A stretch of 11,916 nt of DNA from assembly GCA_026770585.1 (NCBI GenBank), contig MU646352.1, positions 583,862 through 595,777 of the forward strand. The letters run 5' to 3'. Below the pieces are notes generated by a model. It ran no database searches, was not told the origin of the DNA, and saw only the letters and a list, made by a program, of their open reading frames with translations. Shown here in pieces: positions 1 to 7,541 of the stretch; position 1 is the first letter of the stretch, and each line of letters opens with the position of its first letter. A program made the position numbers and the translations under genes. The DNA comes from Baffinella frigidus (lineage: Eukaryota > Cryptophyceae > Cryptomonadales > Baffinellaceae).

Positions 1-498
1 AGGAACTCTGCAGGAAAGTTTTATCGGACCGCAACTCATGTGCGGCAAAGTGTCAGGTCTGTGTGGATGTTGGTTGCGCTCTGGGGGGCGACATGAGAGG
101 AGACGATGTGCTAGGAGGATCACCTGCCCAGAGTCACTTCTGCCCAAGGTTACTGTGCAACCCAAGAAAATGCATGTAGGTGGCATCACCAGAGGCGTGC
201 TCGTCTCAAGGATCATAGACTTTTAGATCACTCATCTCAAGGCTGAGAGTTCACTGCCAACCAAAACATTTCACCCAATTCAACTGCCCCTCAGAACCGT
301 GTCCTCAAGTCAATTGGGTTCTCTTGGAGCACCCTCCCTGGCAACTTACTGCCGAGAATCGGCCAGTTGACTTGAGGTAAAATATCCTGGCTGGCAGTGG
401 AGTGCACAGAGGACAACCCAGAGAGGGCTACGCTTGGATATCGACCAGGCTTCGATCTGGATATCCGTAGGAACAACCCTATGTCGTAAAAAAAGTAC
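1..498 (-). other. Probable SMR-A intron sequence, no coding exon recognised
   Basis: No SMR helix 3 or 4 motif was found on the minus strand, and the short open frames here look random. The stretch should be the rest of intron 2 of SMR-A. It contains an imperfect inverted repeat at 303-377. Confidence 0.4.
303..377. repeat. Short inverted repeat (15-bp arms)
   Basis: CCTCAAGTCAATTGG at 303-317 pairs with 363-377 at 14 of 15 positions, around a 45-bp spacer. A related CTCAAGTCAA word occurs again at 613-622. It may be a small MITE remnant related to the AAGTTGAC elements at 2095 and 9970; too short to be certain. Confidence 0.45.
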
Positions 499-1121
499 AA
501 AGAAGGAGGAGCATCACCCCGTAGAAGACGAAGAGCATGGCAGAAGGCAGCGCGACAGTGAAGTCCTTGGCCAGCTTCAGGCACGTTGCGCCGCCCACCT
601 GCAACATTTTGCTCAAGTCAACCAGATGATGGGTGGTGTGCGAGCGCTGGGCATGCTCAACGTGGGTCTCAACCTGTTGAGACGAATGGGGCCTTTTTGG
701 TTGCGGAGAGCAGGCGGCAGGCGGATGCACAGCGTTTCAGACTCCTGGCCAATAGGGTGGAGGGGCAAGTGGGGGGCGGGCGTTGGACCTCAAAGAGGAT
801 CGTGAGAATTAACAAGAAAATGCCCTTCCTCGACGGCACCTTTCTGACCTCCCCAGGTTCCTGCGCCGCGCTGCCTCCACCCAACTGCCGCTTCACCGCC
901 TGCGCCCTTCTCCCCCATTTCGAAACAGCCCCCATCTTCGCCAACTTTGGAACGGGAATGAGCCCCATCGTCGTCCCAGACACCGCCGCTGCAGGGCGGG
1001 TCAGGGATGACAGAGAGGCCCCCAGGGGGCGCACAGCGGCGGGGGCGAACGCATCCACGTGCGGCGTGCCCAGGCAGACGCACGCCAACACGAGAACCAT
1101 GCTCCTCAACATCGTGGGCAT
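499..1121 (-). CDS. Plastid-targeted SMR-family (EmrE-like) transporter, 5' part (SMR-A)
   Basis: Two exons are visible: 1121-789 and 598-499, joined by a 190-nt intron (GTCCAA...TTGCAG). Splicing restores an SMR first helix, LLILTILFE|VGGATCLKLAKDF, which aligns with EmrE around its essential Glu14; here that Glu is the last residue of exon 1. Exon 2 continues with TVALPSAMLFVFYGVML, matching helix 2. The N-terminus has a hydrophobic core (SMVLVLACVCLG) and a VDA|FAP junction, the signal peptide plus Phe transit signature of complex red plastids, then a basic Ala/Ser-rich transit region. Start choice is between in-frame Met codons at 1121, 1112 and 1100. Helices 3-4, including the YAIWSGVG motif, are not found at 1-498, so the gene probably continues beyond the left edge. 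The second donor (GTACTT, intron starting at 498 and running left) is uncertain, because reading on meets a stop at once; a broken gene is possible. SMR proteins are proton-coupled exporters of small cations or guanidinium compounds; the substrate here is unknown. Confidence 0.72.
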
Positions 1122-1395
1122 CGTGGCGTGCACCAAGAAGAGCGCTGAGCTCTGGAGGGGTTGGGGATTAAATTGGTTCTGCGTGTTCAAAAATGGTACC
1201 ACGCAGGGCTGCAGGGGAGGGGGTATTCAAAAGTCAATTTTGTGGGGAAATAGTATTCAAAAGTCAATTTTTGGTTCAAAACGGCTCCAAGGGCGACCCT
1301 GCAATACCCCCCGAAGGTAAAAGAAGGGGCCCTGCGTGATCATGAAAAAAGCGGGACAGGGGGACTGAGAAGCGAATACGCTCTCTTCTCGCACA
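1122..1395. promoter_or_regulatory. Shared divergent promoter of the SMR pair
   Basis: Only about 274 bp separate the start codons of the two oppositely oriented SMR genes, so both promoters and 5' UTRs must fit here. No clear TATA box is seen. The most obvious element is a perfect 19-bp direct repeat (1223-1241 and 1253-1271). A bidirectional promoter would allow co-expression of the two subunits; this is inferred from spacing. Confidence 0.55.
1223..1271. repeat. Direct repeat GTATTCAAAAGTCAATTTT x2
   Basis: Two identical 19-bp copies start at 1223 and 1253, exactly 30 bp apart, inside the SMR intergenic region. They are AT-rich in a GC-rich setting. Location and spacing suggest a duplicated regulatory site, but no known factor can be named. 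Confidence 0.7.
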
Positions 1396-3380
1396 ATGGC
1401 GTCCACCTCGTCCTGTGGCGTCGTGCTTCTCCTCGCCATGGCGCCACTCACCGCTGCGTTCACGCCCGCCGGGCCGCTCCTTTCGCTCGGGGTCCGAGCG
1501 AAAGCTTTCTCGCCACTTGCGTCTCCCACGTCGGCCCACATCCCACTCAGATTACAGGGCCCGGCGTGCATCGCCCCAGGGAGGACCACGACGCGATCGC
1601 GTGGATATGGTGCGCGCGGGGTCGCGGCCACCCTCGCGGCGCCCATCACACCAACGGGCGTGGCGCTGCTCACTTTGACGATCGTGTTGGGGGTCTGCGG
1701 ATCGACATGCATCAAACTTTCTGACGGGTAACATTCCCGAGAAACGGGCCCTCACCGCCATGTGGTCCGCGTGGAGCTCGCATGCTAGGTTGTTGGGACA
1801 TCGGAAGGTACACAGTGATCCTCGATCCAGACGGTAGGGTGCGCCTGAATGGATATATTTTGAGCTGAATCCTGAGCCGAGTTCGGCCGCTACACACCCC
1901 CTTCTACGAATCTGGAGACTCCGATGTTTTGAGGCTTAGGTTCGCAAGAGCGTCTCTTAGGGAAGCGCGTCTTTGTTGTTGTTTCAACCCGCTGGCCTCT
2001 TGCTCGCCCCTCAATATCTCAGAGCCCGCGTTTTATTCAAACACGGTTTTCTTTCACGTTGTCTAACTGCCTCACTCGGGTTGACCGACTATTCTCAAGT
2101 TGACGTGCTGGGTGCGCAGTACAAATCCGTCAACTTTGGAGAGGGAAAGAGCCCGGGCTCACCACAATGGGGGGCCCAAATAGACTGAGACTGGGCTAGG
2201 TTGTCTACGCTGGCACTACCTGGGCAAGTCTTGGCGCTCTCTCTGGACAGGGTACATCCGGGAACATGTTCAATTTAAAAGAAAATGGCCTATCAACCCG
2301 GATTCTGGCCCCACTTAAATTCACTTCGGGCCCTAATTAACCTTCGTACAACTCCTATGAACACATAGGGATTCATTTTCTTTTAAATTAAATATGTCCC
2401 TGGATTAGGGCGGGGGGGGGGCTACGATGACGATGGCGAGGGAGGAGACCACACGAAACCCTAGAACCCGAACCCTAAACCCCGACCCTGGACAGGTTCA
2501 AGAACCCGGTGCCGACGGTTGGGTTCTTCGCGCTCTACGCAACCACCCTCTCCTTGTTCGTCGTGACGCTCAGGTCAACCCCCGTACCAACTTGAGAGTA
2601 CCGCCGGACAAGTCCACCCCCATACCAACCCAGGCGAGTCGCCACGCAGGGCCCTGGGGTAGGGAATTGGGGCTTGTTCGTCGTTGCTCTCAGGCAACCA
2701 ACGACCTGAGAATAACCCGTGCTGGCTTTGCAGCAGGAAATGCTCTAATGTATCACGAGTGGTGGGAGTCTCACCCTTATCTCAGAAAACGAGTTCTAAA
2801 ACTCGTTTTCTTAAGTCAATTCCCCTACAAATTCGTCAATTTATTCTTTACTCTCCGCATAAGTTGACAAATTTGTAGAGGAATTGACTTAAGAAAACGA
2901 GTTTTAGAACTCGTTTTCTGAGATAAACCCAGTGACAGTCTAAAAACTGGCCGCCACGCAGGGCTCGAGGGTAGGGGAATTAGAGCACACGTTTCGTGCG
3001 GAAATGCAGCCTGTCATTTACATTCGGCGAGTCGCCACGCAGGGCCGTAGGGTAGGGGATCGGTCAGCCCGAGTGAGGCGGAGGTAGGAGTTCGCGAGGC
3101 TGCGGACTGTCGCCTGTAATGTGACGAGGCACCCCCTGGGAGCAGGCACTGGCCCTTGTCGTTGGCGTACGCTATCTGGAGTGGGGTCGGCACCGCGGCC
3201 GTCGCCGTCATCGGCGTCAAGTGAGTCCCGTAACCTAACGGATTCCGTCTCAGATTTTGGCTTGGCGTTGGAGCCATTTCGTACTTTCGGGGTTTAAAAT
3301 ACCAGGATCTGTACCAGAAATCCTGTAGATGGACGGCGGTCGCCGATATCGGCGTCAAGTGAGTGCCCCGCGCTCGGGGT

Positions 3381-3426
<46 letters not shown>

Positions 3427-4181
3427 GGTTAACGGCAAGCCACTCAGAAGGCTACATGGAACGCGGATTTATAAATGTAGGATCCTTTTCTTCGGAGTGT
3501 CCACTTAGCAGCGACCGAGGACCTTTTCACCTTGAATTCAAGGTGAAACTCCGGTTAGGTTCTAGGGCAATGGATAAGATTCTAGTACAAATCGTTAAGA
3601 TGGACTGTATCCGTGAAGCCCCCGGTGGCTGCTAAGTGGCCGGGCAAGGTCGCGAACCCCCCGGATATCCGAGGAGTTAGGTTCATCGTAGATACGTCTT
3701 GTCGAATTGGACGGTGTCTGTGAGCTTCGGGGCCGCACGCAGCAGGAGACTGAGAGGGTGGTCAAACTTTGATGACGCTAGCGGAGACTGAGAGGGTAGT
3801 TTCTTCGATGACGCTCGCTCTGTCGCGATGTAGCCCCCCCCGAGGAGGCTGTGAGAGGCAGACTTTTATTACTGCCAATCCGTGTAGAACCCCCGGAGCG
3901 GTTTACACTGTGTCAGGCACGCACGGTGCTCTGACTCGCGGCGGTTGATGACTTTGGCGGTGGTTGATGACTTTTGCAGGTTCTTCGGAGAGAAGTTGAC
4001 GCGAACCAACGTGTTTGGAATGGCCCTAGTCTGCTGTGGGGTACGTTCCCCTCACCCCTGAACCCAAAACCCAAAACCCTGAACCCTGAACCCTGAACCC
4101 TGAACCCTGAACCTTAAACCCAAAACCCAAAACCCAAAATCCTAACCCCTAAACCCGCAGGTGGTCGCCATGTATCTGTGA
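1396..4181 (+). CDS. Plastid-targeted SMR-family (EmrE-like) transporter, complete (SMR-B)
   Basis: Five exons: 1396-1727, 2496-2573, 3146-3220, 3980-4040 and 4161-4181, with introns of 768, 572, 759 and 120 nt. Phases match at every junction and the product is 188 residues: about 80 of presequence plus an SMR domain of the usual ~105-110. The presequence has a hydrophobic core ending TAA|FTP, the Phe-led plastid signature, then an Arg/Ser/Ala-rich transit region. Helix 1 is TLTIVLGVCGSTCIKLSDGF; helix 2 lies in exon 2 (NPVPTVGFFALYATTLSLF); exon 3 carries the family hallmark SLAYAIWSGVGTA; exon 4 has FFGEKL and the start of helix 4; exon 5 (VVAMYL, stop) completes the GMALVCCGVV dimer-interface helix. 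Oddity: Gly replaces the membrane Glu14 that couples proton and substrate in EmrE. It is divergent from the paralogue SMR-A. Family and gene structure are well supported; substrate and actual transport activity are not. Confidence 0.88.
2095..2154. repeat. Dispersed ~60-bp repeat, copy 1
   Basis: It starts TCAAGTTGAC and ends with GTCAACTTTGG followed by GGGAAAGAGCCC, inside SMR-B intron 1. The same arrangement recurs at 9970-10027. The AAGTTGAC and GTCAACTT blocks are inverted relative to each other, so the unit may be a tiny inverted-repeat element with a conserved right flank. Confidence 0.6.
2458..2490 (+). repeat. Short telomere-like tract at SMR-B exon 2 acceptor
   Basis: A C-rich run of degenerate CCCTAAAC units sits directly before the GACAG acceptor of exon 2. 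It is the shortest of the intron-borne telomere-like tracts and lies exactly where a branch point and pyrimidine tract are expected. Confidence 0.55.
2673..2698 (+). repeat. Echo of SMR-B exon 2 3' end and donor
   Basis: CTTGTTCGTCGT is identical to 2553-2564 in exon 2, and the following CTCAGG.CAACC matches the exon end and start of intron 2 (to 2580). The copy lies about 120 bp downstream inside intron 2 and lacks the GT of the donor. Confidence 0.6.
2777..2926. mobile_element. 150-bp foldback/MITE-like element in SMR-B intron 2
   Basis: Arms 2777-2840 and 2863-2926 are 64 bp each and complementary except at three positions, all C/T-type differences, around a 22-bp spacer. Each arm also holds its own small palindrome (AACGAGTT...AACTCGTT), so the whole can form a branched hairpin. 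ACCC directly flanks both ends (2773-2776 and 2927-2930), a possible 4-bp target-site duplication. It has no coding capacity. Confidence 0.8.
3331..3363 (+). repeat. Echo of SMR-B exon 3 3' end with intact donor
   Basis: ATCGGCGTCAAGTGAGT is identical to the end of exon 3 plus its donor (3210-3226), and GTCGCCG just before it is also shared. The copy is 138 bp downstream in intron 3 and keeps a strong GTGAGT 5' splice site, so it could compete as a donor. A telomere-like tract starts about 13 bp further on. Confidence 0.75.
3376..3431 (+). repeat. (TTGAGGG)n telomere-like tract in SMR-B intron 3
   Basis: About seven near-perfect TTGAGGG units, a variant of TTTAGGG, G-rich on the transcribed gene's sense strand and donor-proximal in the intron. 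Confidence 0.85.
3501..3639. mobile_element. MITE-like inverted-repeat element in SMR-B intron 3
   Basis: CCACTTAGCAGC at 3501-3512 is repeated inverted at 3628-3639; pairing continues imperfectly inwards (GACCGAGG against CACCGGGG). Inside, 3525-3548 is a perfect 24-bp palindrome centred on GAATTC. The element is 139 bp and non-coding; no convincing target-site duplication is seen. Confidence 0.6.
3745..3820. repeat. Tandem 38-bp repeat, two copies
   Basis: GGAGACTGAGAGGGT followed by a GATGACGCT block occurs at about 3745-3782 and 3783-3820, in SMR-B intron 3. A further short duplication, GGTTGATGACTTT, occurs twice at about 3940-3976, just before the exon 4 acceptor. Confidence 0.65.
4041..4160 (+). 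repeat. SMR-B intron 4: a 120-nt intron almost wholly of telomere-like repeat
   Basis: Between the donor GTACGT and the acceptor CCCGCAG the sequence is nearly all CCCTGAA, CCCAAAA and CCCTAAA units. Splicing it out joins VCCG to VVAMYL and the stop codon, giving a proper SMR C-terminus, so this intron is functionally supported by the reading frame. Confidence 0.8.
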
Positions 4182-4314
4182 GTCAACGTTCCTGGGTAGA
4201 GCCGCACGTGCATCACCCCTCCCCAGCAGCCTCCAGCCTCGATTTGATCCACATCGGAGCACTCGTTTCCGAAACCACCCTTCCCCGCCCGCCCGCCCGC
4301 CCGCCCTCGGCGTG

Positions 4315-4435
4315 TACAGGGGTACCTCGCTCACAAGAAACTGTCCCCCCCCTAGGAGCACCATAGGGCCCTATGCATCGGCCCACTGTAGGGTCCTAGG
4401 GGGTGGCCCTTTCTGCTGAGCGAGGTACCCCTGTA
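4315..4435. mobile_element. MITE-like element with CAGGGGTACC termini and TA flanks
   Basis: TACAGGGGTACCTCGCTCA at 4315-4333 is repeated inverted at 4417-4435, with looser similarity further in (CCCCCTAGGA). TA at both ends fits the TA target-site duplication of Tc1/mariner-type elements, and CAGGGGT is a common type of terminus for such MITEs. The interior is about 80 bp and non-coding. It lies some 130 bp beyond the SMR-B stop. Confidence 0.7.
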
Positions 4436-4491
4436 GAGTGCACATGACCTCTCTCGGCGCCCCTGCCGAGACAAAGCCTCAGCGGGGGTGC

Positions 4492-4593
4492 ATCCCTTAA
4501 GTGGCCATAGGGCGAATATTCGCCCTAACTCGCCCTAGGCAGGTCCCAGGGCCCTACGGTAGGGCGTATGAGCCTACTAGCTACTTAAGGGAT
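4492..4593. mobile_element. 102-bp MITE family, copy 1
   Basis: Ends are ATCCCTTAAGTGGC and the inverse of ATCCCTTAAGTAGC. The interior holds a perfect 18-bp palindrome (AGGGCGAATATTCGCCCT) and a second hairpin (GCCCTAC/GTAGGGC). The second copy, of the same length and about 90% identical by eye, is at 6038-6139. Confidence 0.82.
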
Positions 4594-4848
4594 ACGTGGC
4601 AGCGGTGTTGGTAGTAATGATGGTGTCTCGCCCTTGGGGGGGGCTGTGGGTAGTAGCGCGGTGAGTTGCCTGAGCCCTGCAGTGGCTTTGGCACCGCGGC
4701 GTCACTACAGCGTGTCAAATGTGTGTAATGGAATAAACGTCCTCGATATCGCTGCGCACTCCGCGAAGCTCACGCCTCTTGTACTCTTCAAGTTAAGCAT
4801 TCGGGCTAGAGGGCCGGAGTCAACACCTGAGGCGGGCCCATCAACCTC

Positions 4849-4975
4849 ATCCGGGAACAAGTATTTTTCTTTCAAAAAATCTGCTTGAAAATTACTACAC
4901 AATTGCTTCGGACGTGGCCCGTTGCGTAGTAATTTTCATTGCCACCTTTTAAAAGAAAAATCCTTGTTCCCGGAT
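4849..4975. mobile_element. MITE-like element with ~55-bp imperfect inverted arms
   Basis: ATCCGGGAACAAG starts at 4849 and recurs inverted at 4975. Both arms continue with ATTTTTCTTT and, after an unlike patch, GAAAATTACTAC. The centre is about 15-20 bp. The element is AT-rich against its surroundings; no clear target-site duplication is visible. Confidence 0.65.
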
Positions 4976-5159
4976 TGAACTCCTCGAGGACCCGAGGAGG
5001 GCCGTTCTCGCACGGTGTGATCCCTCACATTGGGTCCGGGGCATGTTTTTCACAGTACCTGGCAGGTTGCTGTTAGAGTCTTGCCTCGTGTGTGTGAGCA
5101 CACTTGCCTCGTGCGTGTGGATGGACACCATGGCAAGCTCACAGCCACCCTCACTCGCC

Positions 5160-5374
5160 CCGCACTCTCCCTCTCTCTCTGCCGCACACGCCCTCTCTTT
5201 TCTCTCTTCATTGGGCCATGGCAGCTTTATTGAGGATAGTACGGCAGCGTGAATACATATTCTCTCTCCTTTTCTCTCTCCGCGTCACGGGTCTTGGGCA
5301 CACTCTGGAGGGCTCTCACTCTCTGCCATGCGCATTCTCTCTCTCTCTCCGCAATCATATCTCCTCTCTCCTCC

Positions 5375-5416
<42 letters not shown>

Positions 5417-5446
5417 CGCTCGCTCTCTCTCTCTCTCTGCTGAGTC
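5160..5446. repeat. CT-rich low-complexity DNA with (CT)n microsatellite
   Basis: Scattered CTCTCT runs culminate in a long (CT)n stretch at about 5379-5413, then CTCG and CT units to 5437. Apparent Ser/Leu-rich or Arg/Glu-rich open frames are products of the repeat. Confidence 0.85.
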
Positions 5447-5527
5447 AAGGGTCCAAGATCTAAAGGACAGGCTTCGTGGCGCAGAGTGCTTTGAAAGGCG
5501 GGTCCGAAAGAAGCGTGTCCCAGTAGC

Positions 5528-5935
5528 CTGGTTTAGGGATTAGGGTTCAAGGTTCAGGGTTGGGGGTTGGGGGTTGGAGGATTGGGGGTTGGGGGTCGGG
5601 GGTTGGGGTTTGGGGTTGAGGGTTGCGGGTTGAAGGTTGAGGGTTGAGGGTTGAGGGTTGAGGCTTGAGGGTTGGGGGTTGAGGCTTGAGGGTGGAGGGC
5701 GGAGGGTGGAGGGTGGAGGGTTGGGGTTTAGGGGTGGAGGGTGGAGGGTGGAGGGTGGGGGGTGGAGGGTGGAGGGTGGAGGGTGGAGGGTTGCGGATTG
5801 AGGGTGTAGGGTTGAGGGTTGAGGGTGTAGGAACCCCTGCGTGCCGGTTGTTAGGGGTTAGGGGTAAGGGGTTAGGGGTTAGGGGTTAGGTGTTAGGGGT
5901 TGAGGGTTAGGGGTTTGGGGTTCGGGGTTCAGGGT
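5528..5935 (+). repeat. Degenerate G-rich telomere-like tract (3' side of methyltransferase)
   Basis: Mixed TTGGGGG, TTGAGGG, GTGGAGG and TTAGGGG units over about 400 bp. On the methyltransferase sense strand it is C-rich and would form the 3' UTR or downstream flank. The stop codon of that gene falls in the first unit. Confidence 0.8.
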
Positions 5936-6004
5936 TTAGGGTGGACCTGGAGGCTTCTGCGAGATGCCCTCTTTCGAGATGATCGGCGGCAGCCAAAGAA
6001 AGTC
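5936..6004 (-). CDS. Methyltransferase terminal exon, stop inside a CCCTAA unit
   Basis: After a GCGCAG acceptor, the frame reads DFLWLPPIISKEG and continues to QKPPGPP and stop. The DFL..PPII block matches the C-terminal strand of this methyltransferase type. The TAA stop is formed by the first telomere-like CCCTAA unit of the adjoining tract. Since typical family members end shortly after PPII, the last ~10 residues look like an extension read into intron-like or repeat DNA. Confidence 0.6.
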   Translation of the reverse strand, partial: DFLWLPPIISKEGISQKPPGPP

Positions 6005-7504
6005 CTGCGCGCCAACGGGTAAGTGGACAACCAACGTATCCCTTAAGTGGCGGACGGGCGAATATTCACCCTAACTCGCCCTAGGCAGGTCCTAGGGCCC
6101 TACCGTAGGGCGTATGAGCCTACTCGCCACCTAAGGGATAGGAGGATAGACAACTTAGGCCGTCAGCTTACTACTGCTGTATCAGAGGTGAAGTTTCAGA
6201 GTTCACCTACCGAAGTTCTCCTACCCGCACAGAAGGTATCGGCGTCCGCCTATGATGGGAGTTCTGGGGGCAGCAGAGCTGCGAGCCTCTGCTAGCCCCA
6301 GCTGAGAGCCTTCTGGATCTACGGAAGGGCGTGTCGTTGGCATATGTTGGGAGCATTTAAAACCTAAAGGACCTAAAGGTGCAGAGAGAGTCAGTATGGG
6401 AGACTCGTGCGGGGGAGTCTCTCTCCTGGATTGGTCATCTCCCTCCCTCTTTCTTTCTCTGTAAACCCCAGCTCCTGAACCGTACGGACTCGAAGGCTCG
6501 AATGAGGGTTGAGGGTTGAGGGTTGAGGGTCGAGGTTATAGGGTTTAGGGTTTAGAGTGCAGGGATGTAGGGTTCAGGGTTTAGGGTTTAGGGTTTAGGT
6601 TTTGGGGTTTGGGGTTTAGGGTTGAGGGTGTAGGGTGTAGGGTGTAGGGTGTAGGGTGTAGGGTGTAGGGTGTAACGTTTAGGGTTTAGGGTTTAGGATT
6701 TAGGGTTTAGGGTTGACCGCAAAGCCAGCGCGGTCGAAGGCCGCTTGGTACGCCTCTACCGGGTGGACCCACGTGTGGAACGAGATCCTGCCAGAGAGAA
6801 GGCCTCTTTATTGCAACTGTGCCCGACGAACACCCATCAACCAGTCTCATAACTACCAGTTTTGAGAAGGCCACTTGGTTGAAAATTGAAACGGGCATGA
6901 AAACACGGCAGCGTCAAGTTTTGCGAGAGGACACGAGGAGAGCGAAAAGGGCTGTGTGGGGCGCGAGCCCGAGAGCCCCGAGAAGTTCAGGATGCCACGC
7001 CAGATTCGGATCGAGAGAGTGAAGCCAGCTCAGGCTTTTCAGTTTCTCCGTACAAAGTCGGCACGTGCCAGACTCTTCACCCGCCCCTAGTGGCTCGCAC
7101 GATGTAGCTCGGCCGGTTTCCGCTCTGTAACATTCAGGAGTTTGAAATTTTCTAGGTATCCAGTAGAAAAAGACTCTGCTACAGATTTCATCGAGGTTGA
7201 CTCGGAGTTTTACTTGGAGTTGTTCGGGGGCGAAAGGACGAGCTGCTGTGCGTGCCTCGATCAGATGTGTGTGGATTAGCCGGATTTGGCGAGAATTGGA
7301 AGGTTTTCTCAGGCGAGCAATCTGGCGAGGAAAAAAGCCCGGTCTCACATGGAGAAAAAAGCCCGGTCTCACATGGAGAAAAAAACGCCTGTCTCACCTG
7401 GAGTTATCCGGGGGGGAGAGGACGATCTCGATGCGCGTGCCAGGCTTGCGCGGCGCGTCTGGGTCCTCGCTTGACACCTTCAGGGGGGGGAAGAGTTTGG
7501 TGTG

Positions 7505-7541
<37 letters not shown>

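Larger units (their letters stand above)
2632..3058. repeat. Three dispersed copies of a CGCCACGCAGGGC module in SMR-B intron 2
   Basis: The core CGCCACGCAGGGC followed by a TAGGG-containing, G-rich tail appears near 2640, 2952 and 3034. Two copies are preceded by GGCGAGT. All lie in one intron and surround the hairpin element at 2777-2926, so intron 2 seems to have grown by local duplication. Confidence 0.6.
4182..5527. other. Convergent intergenic region, no gene recognised
   Basis: Between the end of SMR-B and the 3' side of the methyltransferase. Open frames here are short and arise from low-complexity DNA. The region holds four recognisable parts: a GCCC microsatellite at 4283-4307, inverted-repeat elements at 4315-4435, 4492-4593 and 4849-4975, a small hairpin near 4980-5000 (CTCCTCG/CGAGGAG), and CT-rich DNA from about 5160 to 5446. 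Confidence 0.6.

Noticed and set aside
2427-2867. 146-codon open frame spanning SMR-B exon 2 and the foldback element
   Set aside because: It is in a different frame from the SMR coding exon and runs across a transposon-like inverted repeat.
4980-5000. CTCCTCG/CGAGGAG hairpin as a terminator
   Set aside because: A 7-bp stem with no T-run, in a eukaryotic spacer, is not evidence of a terminator.
5104-5463. Ser/Leu-rich and Arg/Glu-rich long open frames
   Set aside because: They are translations of CT dinucleotide repeats and have no domain content.
5686-5889. Gly/Val/Glu-rich open frame (repeated VEGGGWR units)
   Set aside because: It is a translation of GGTGGAG/GGTTGAG repeat DNA.
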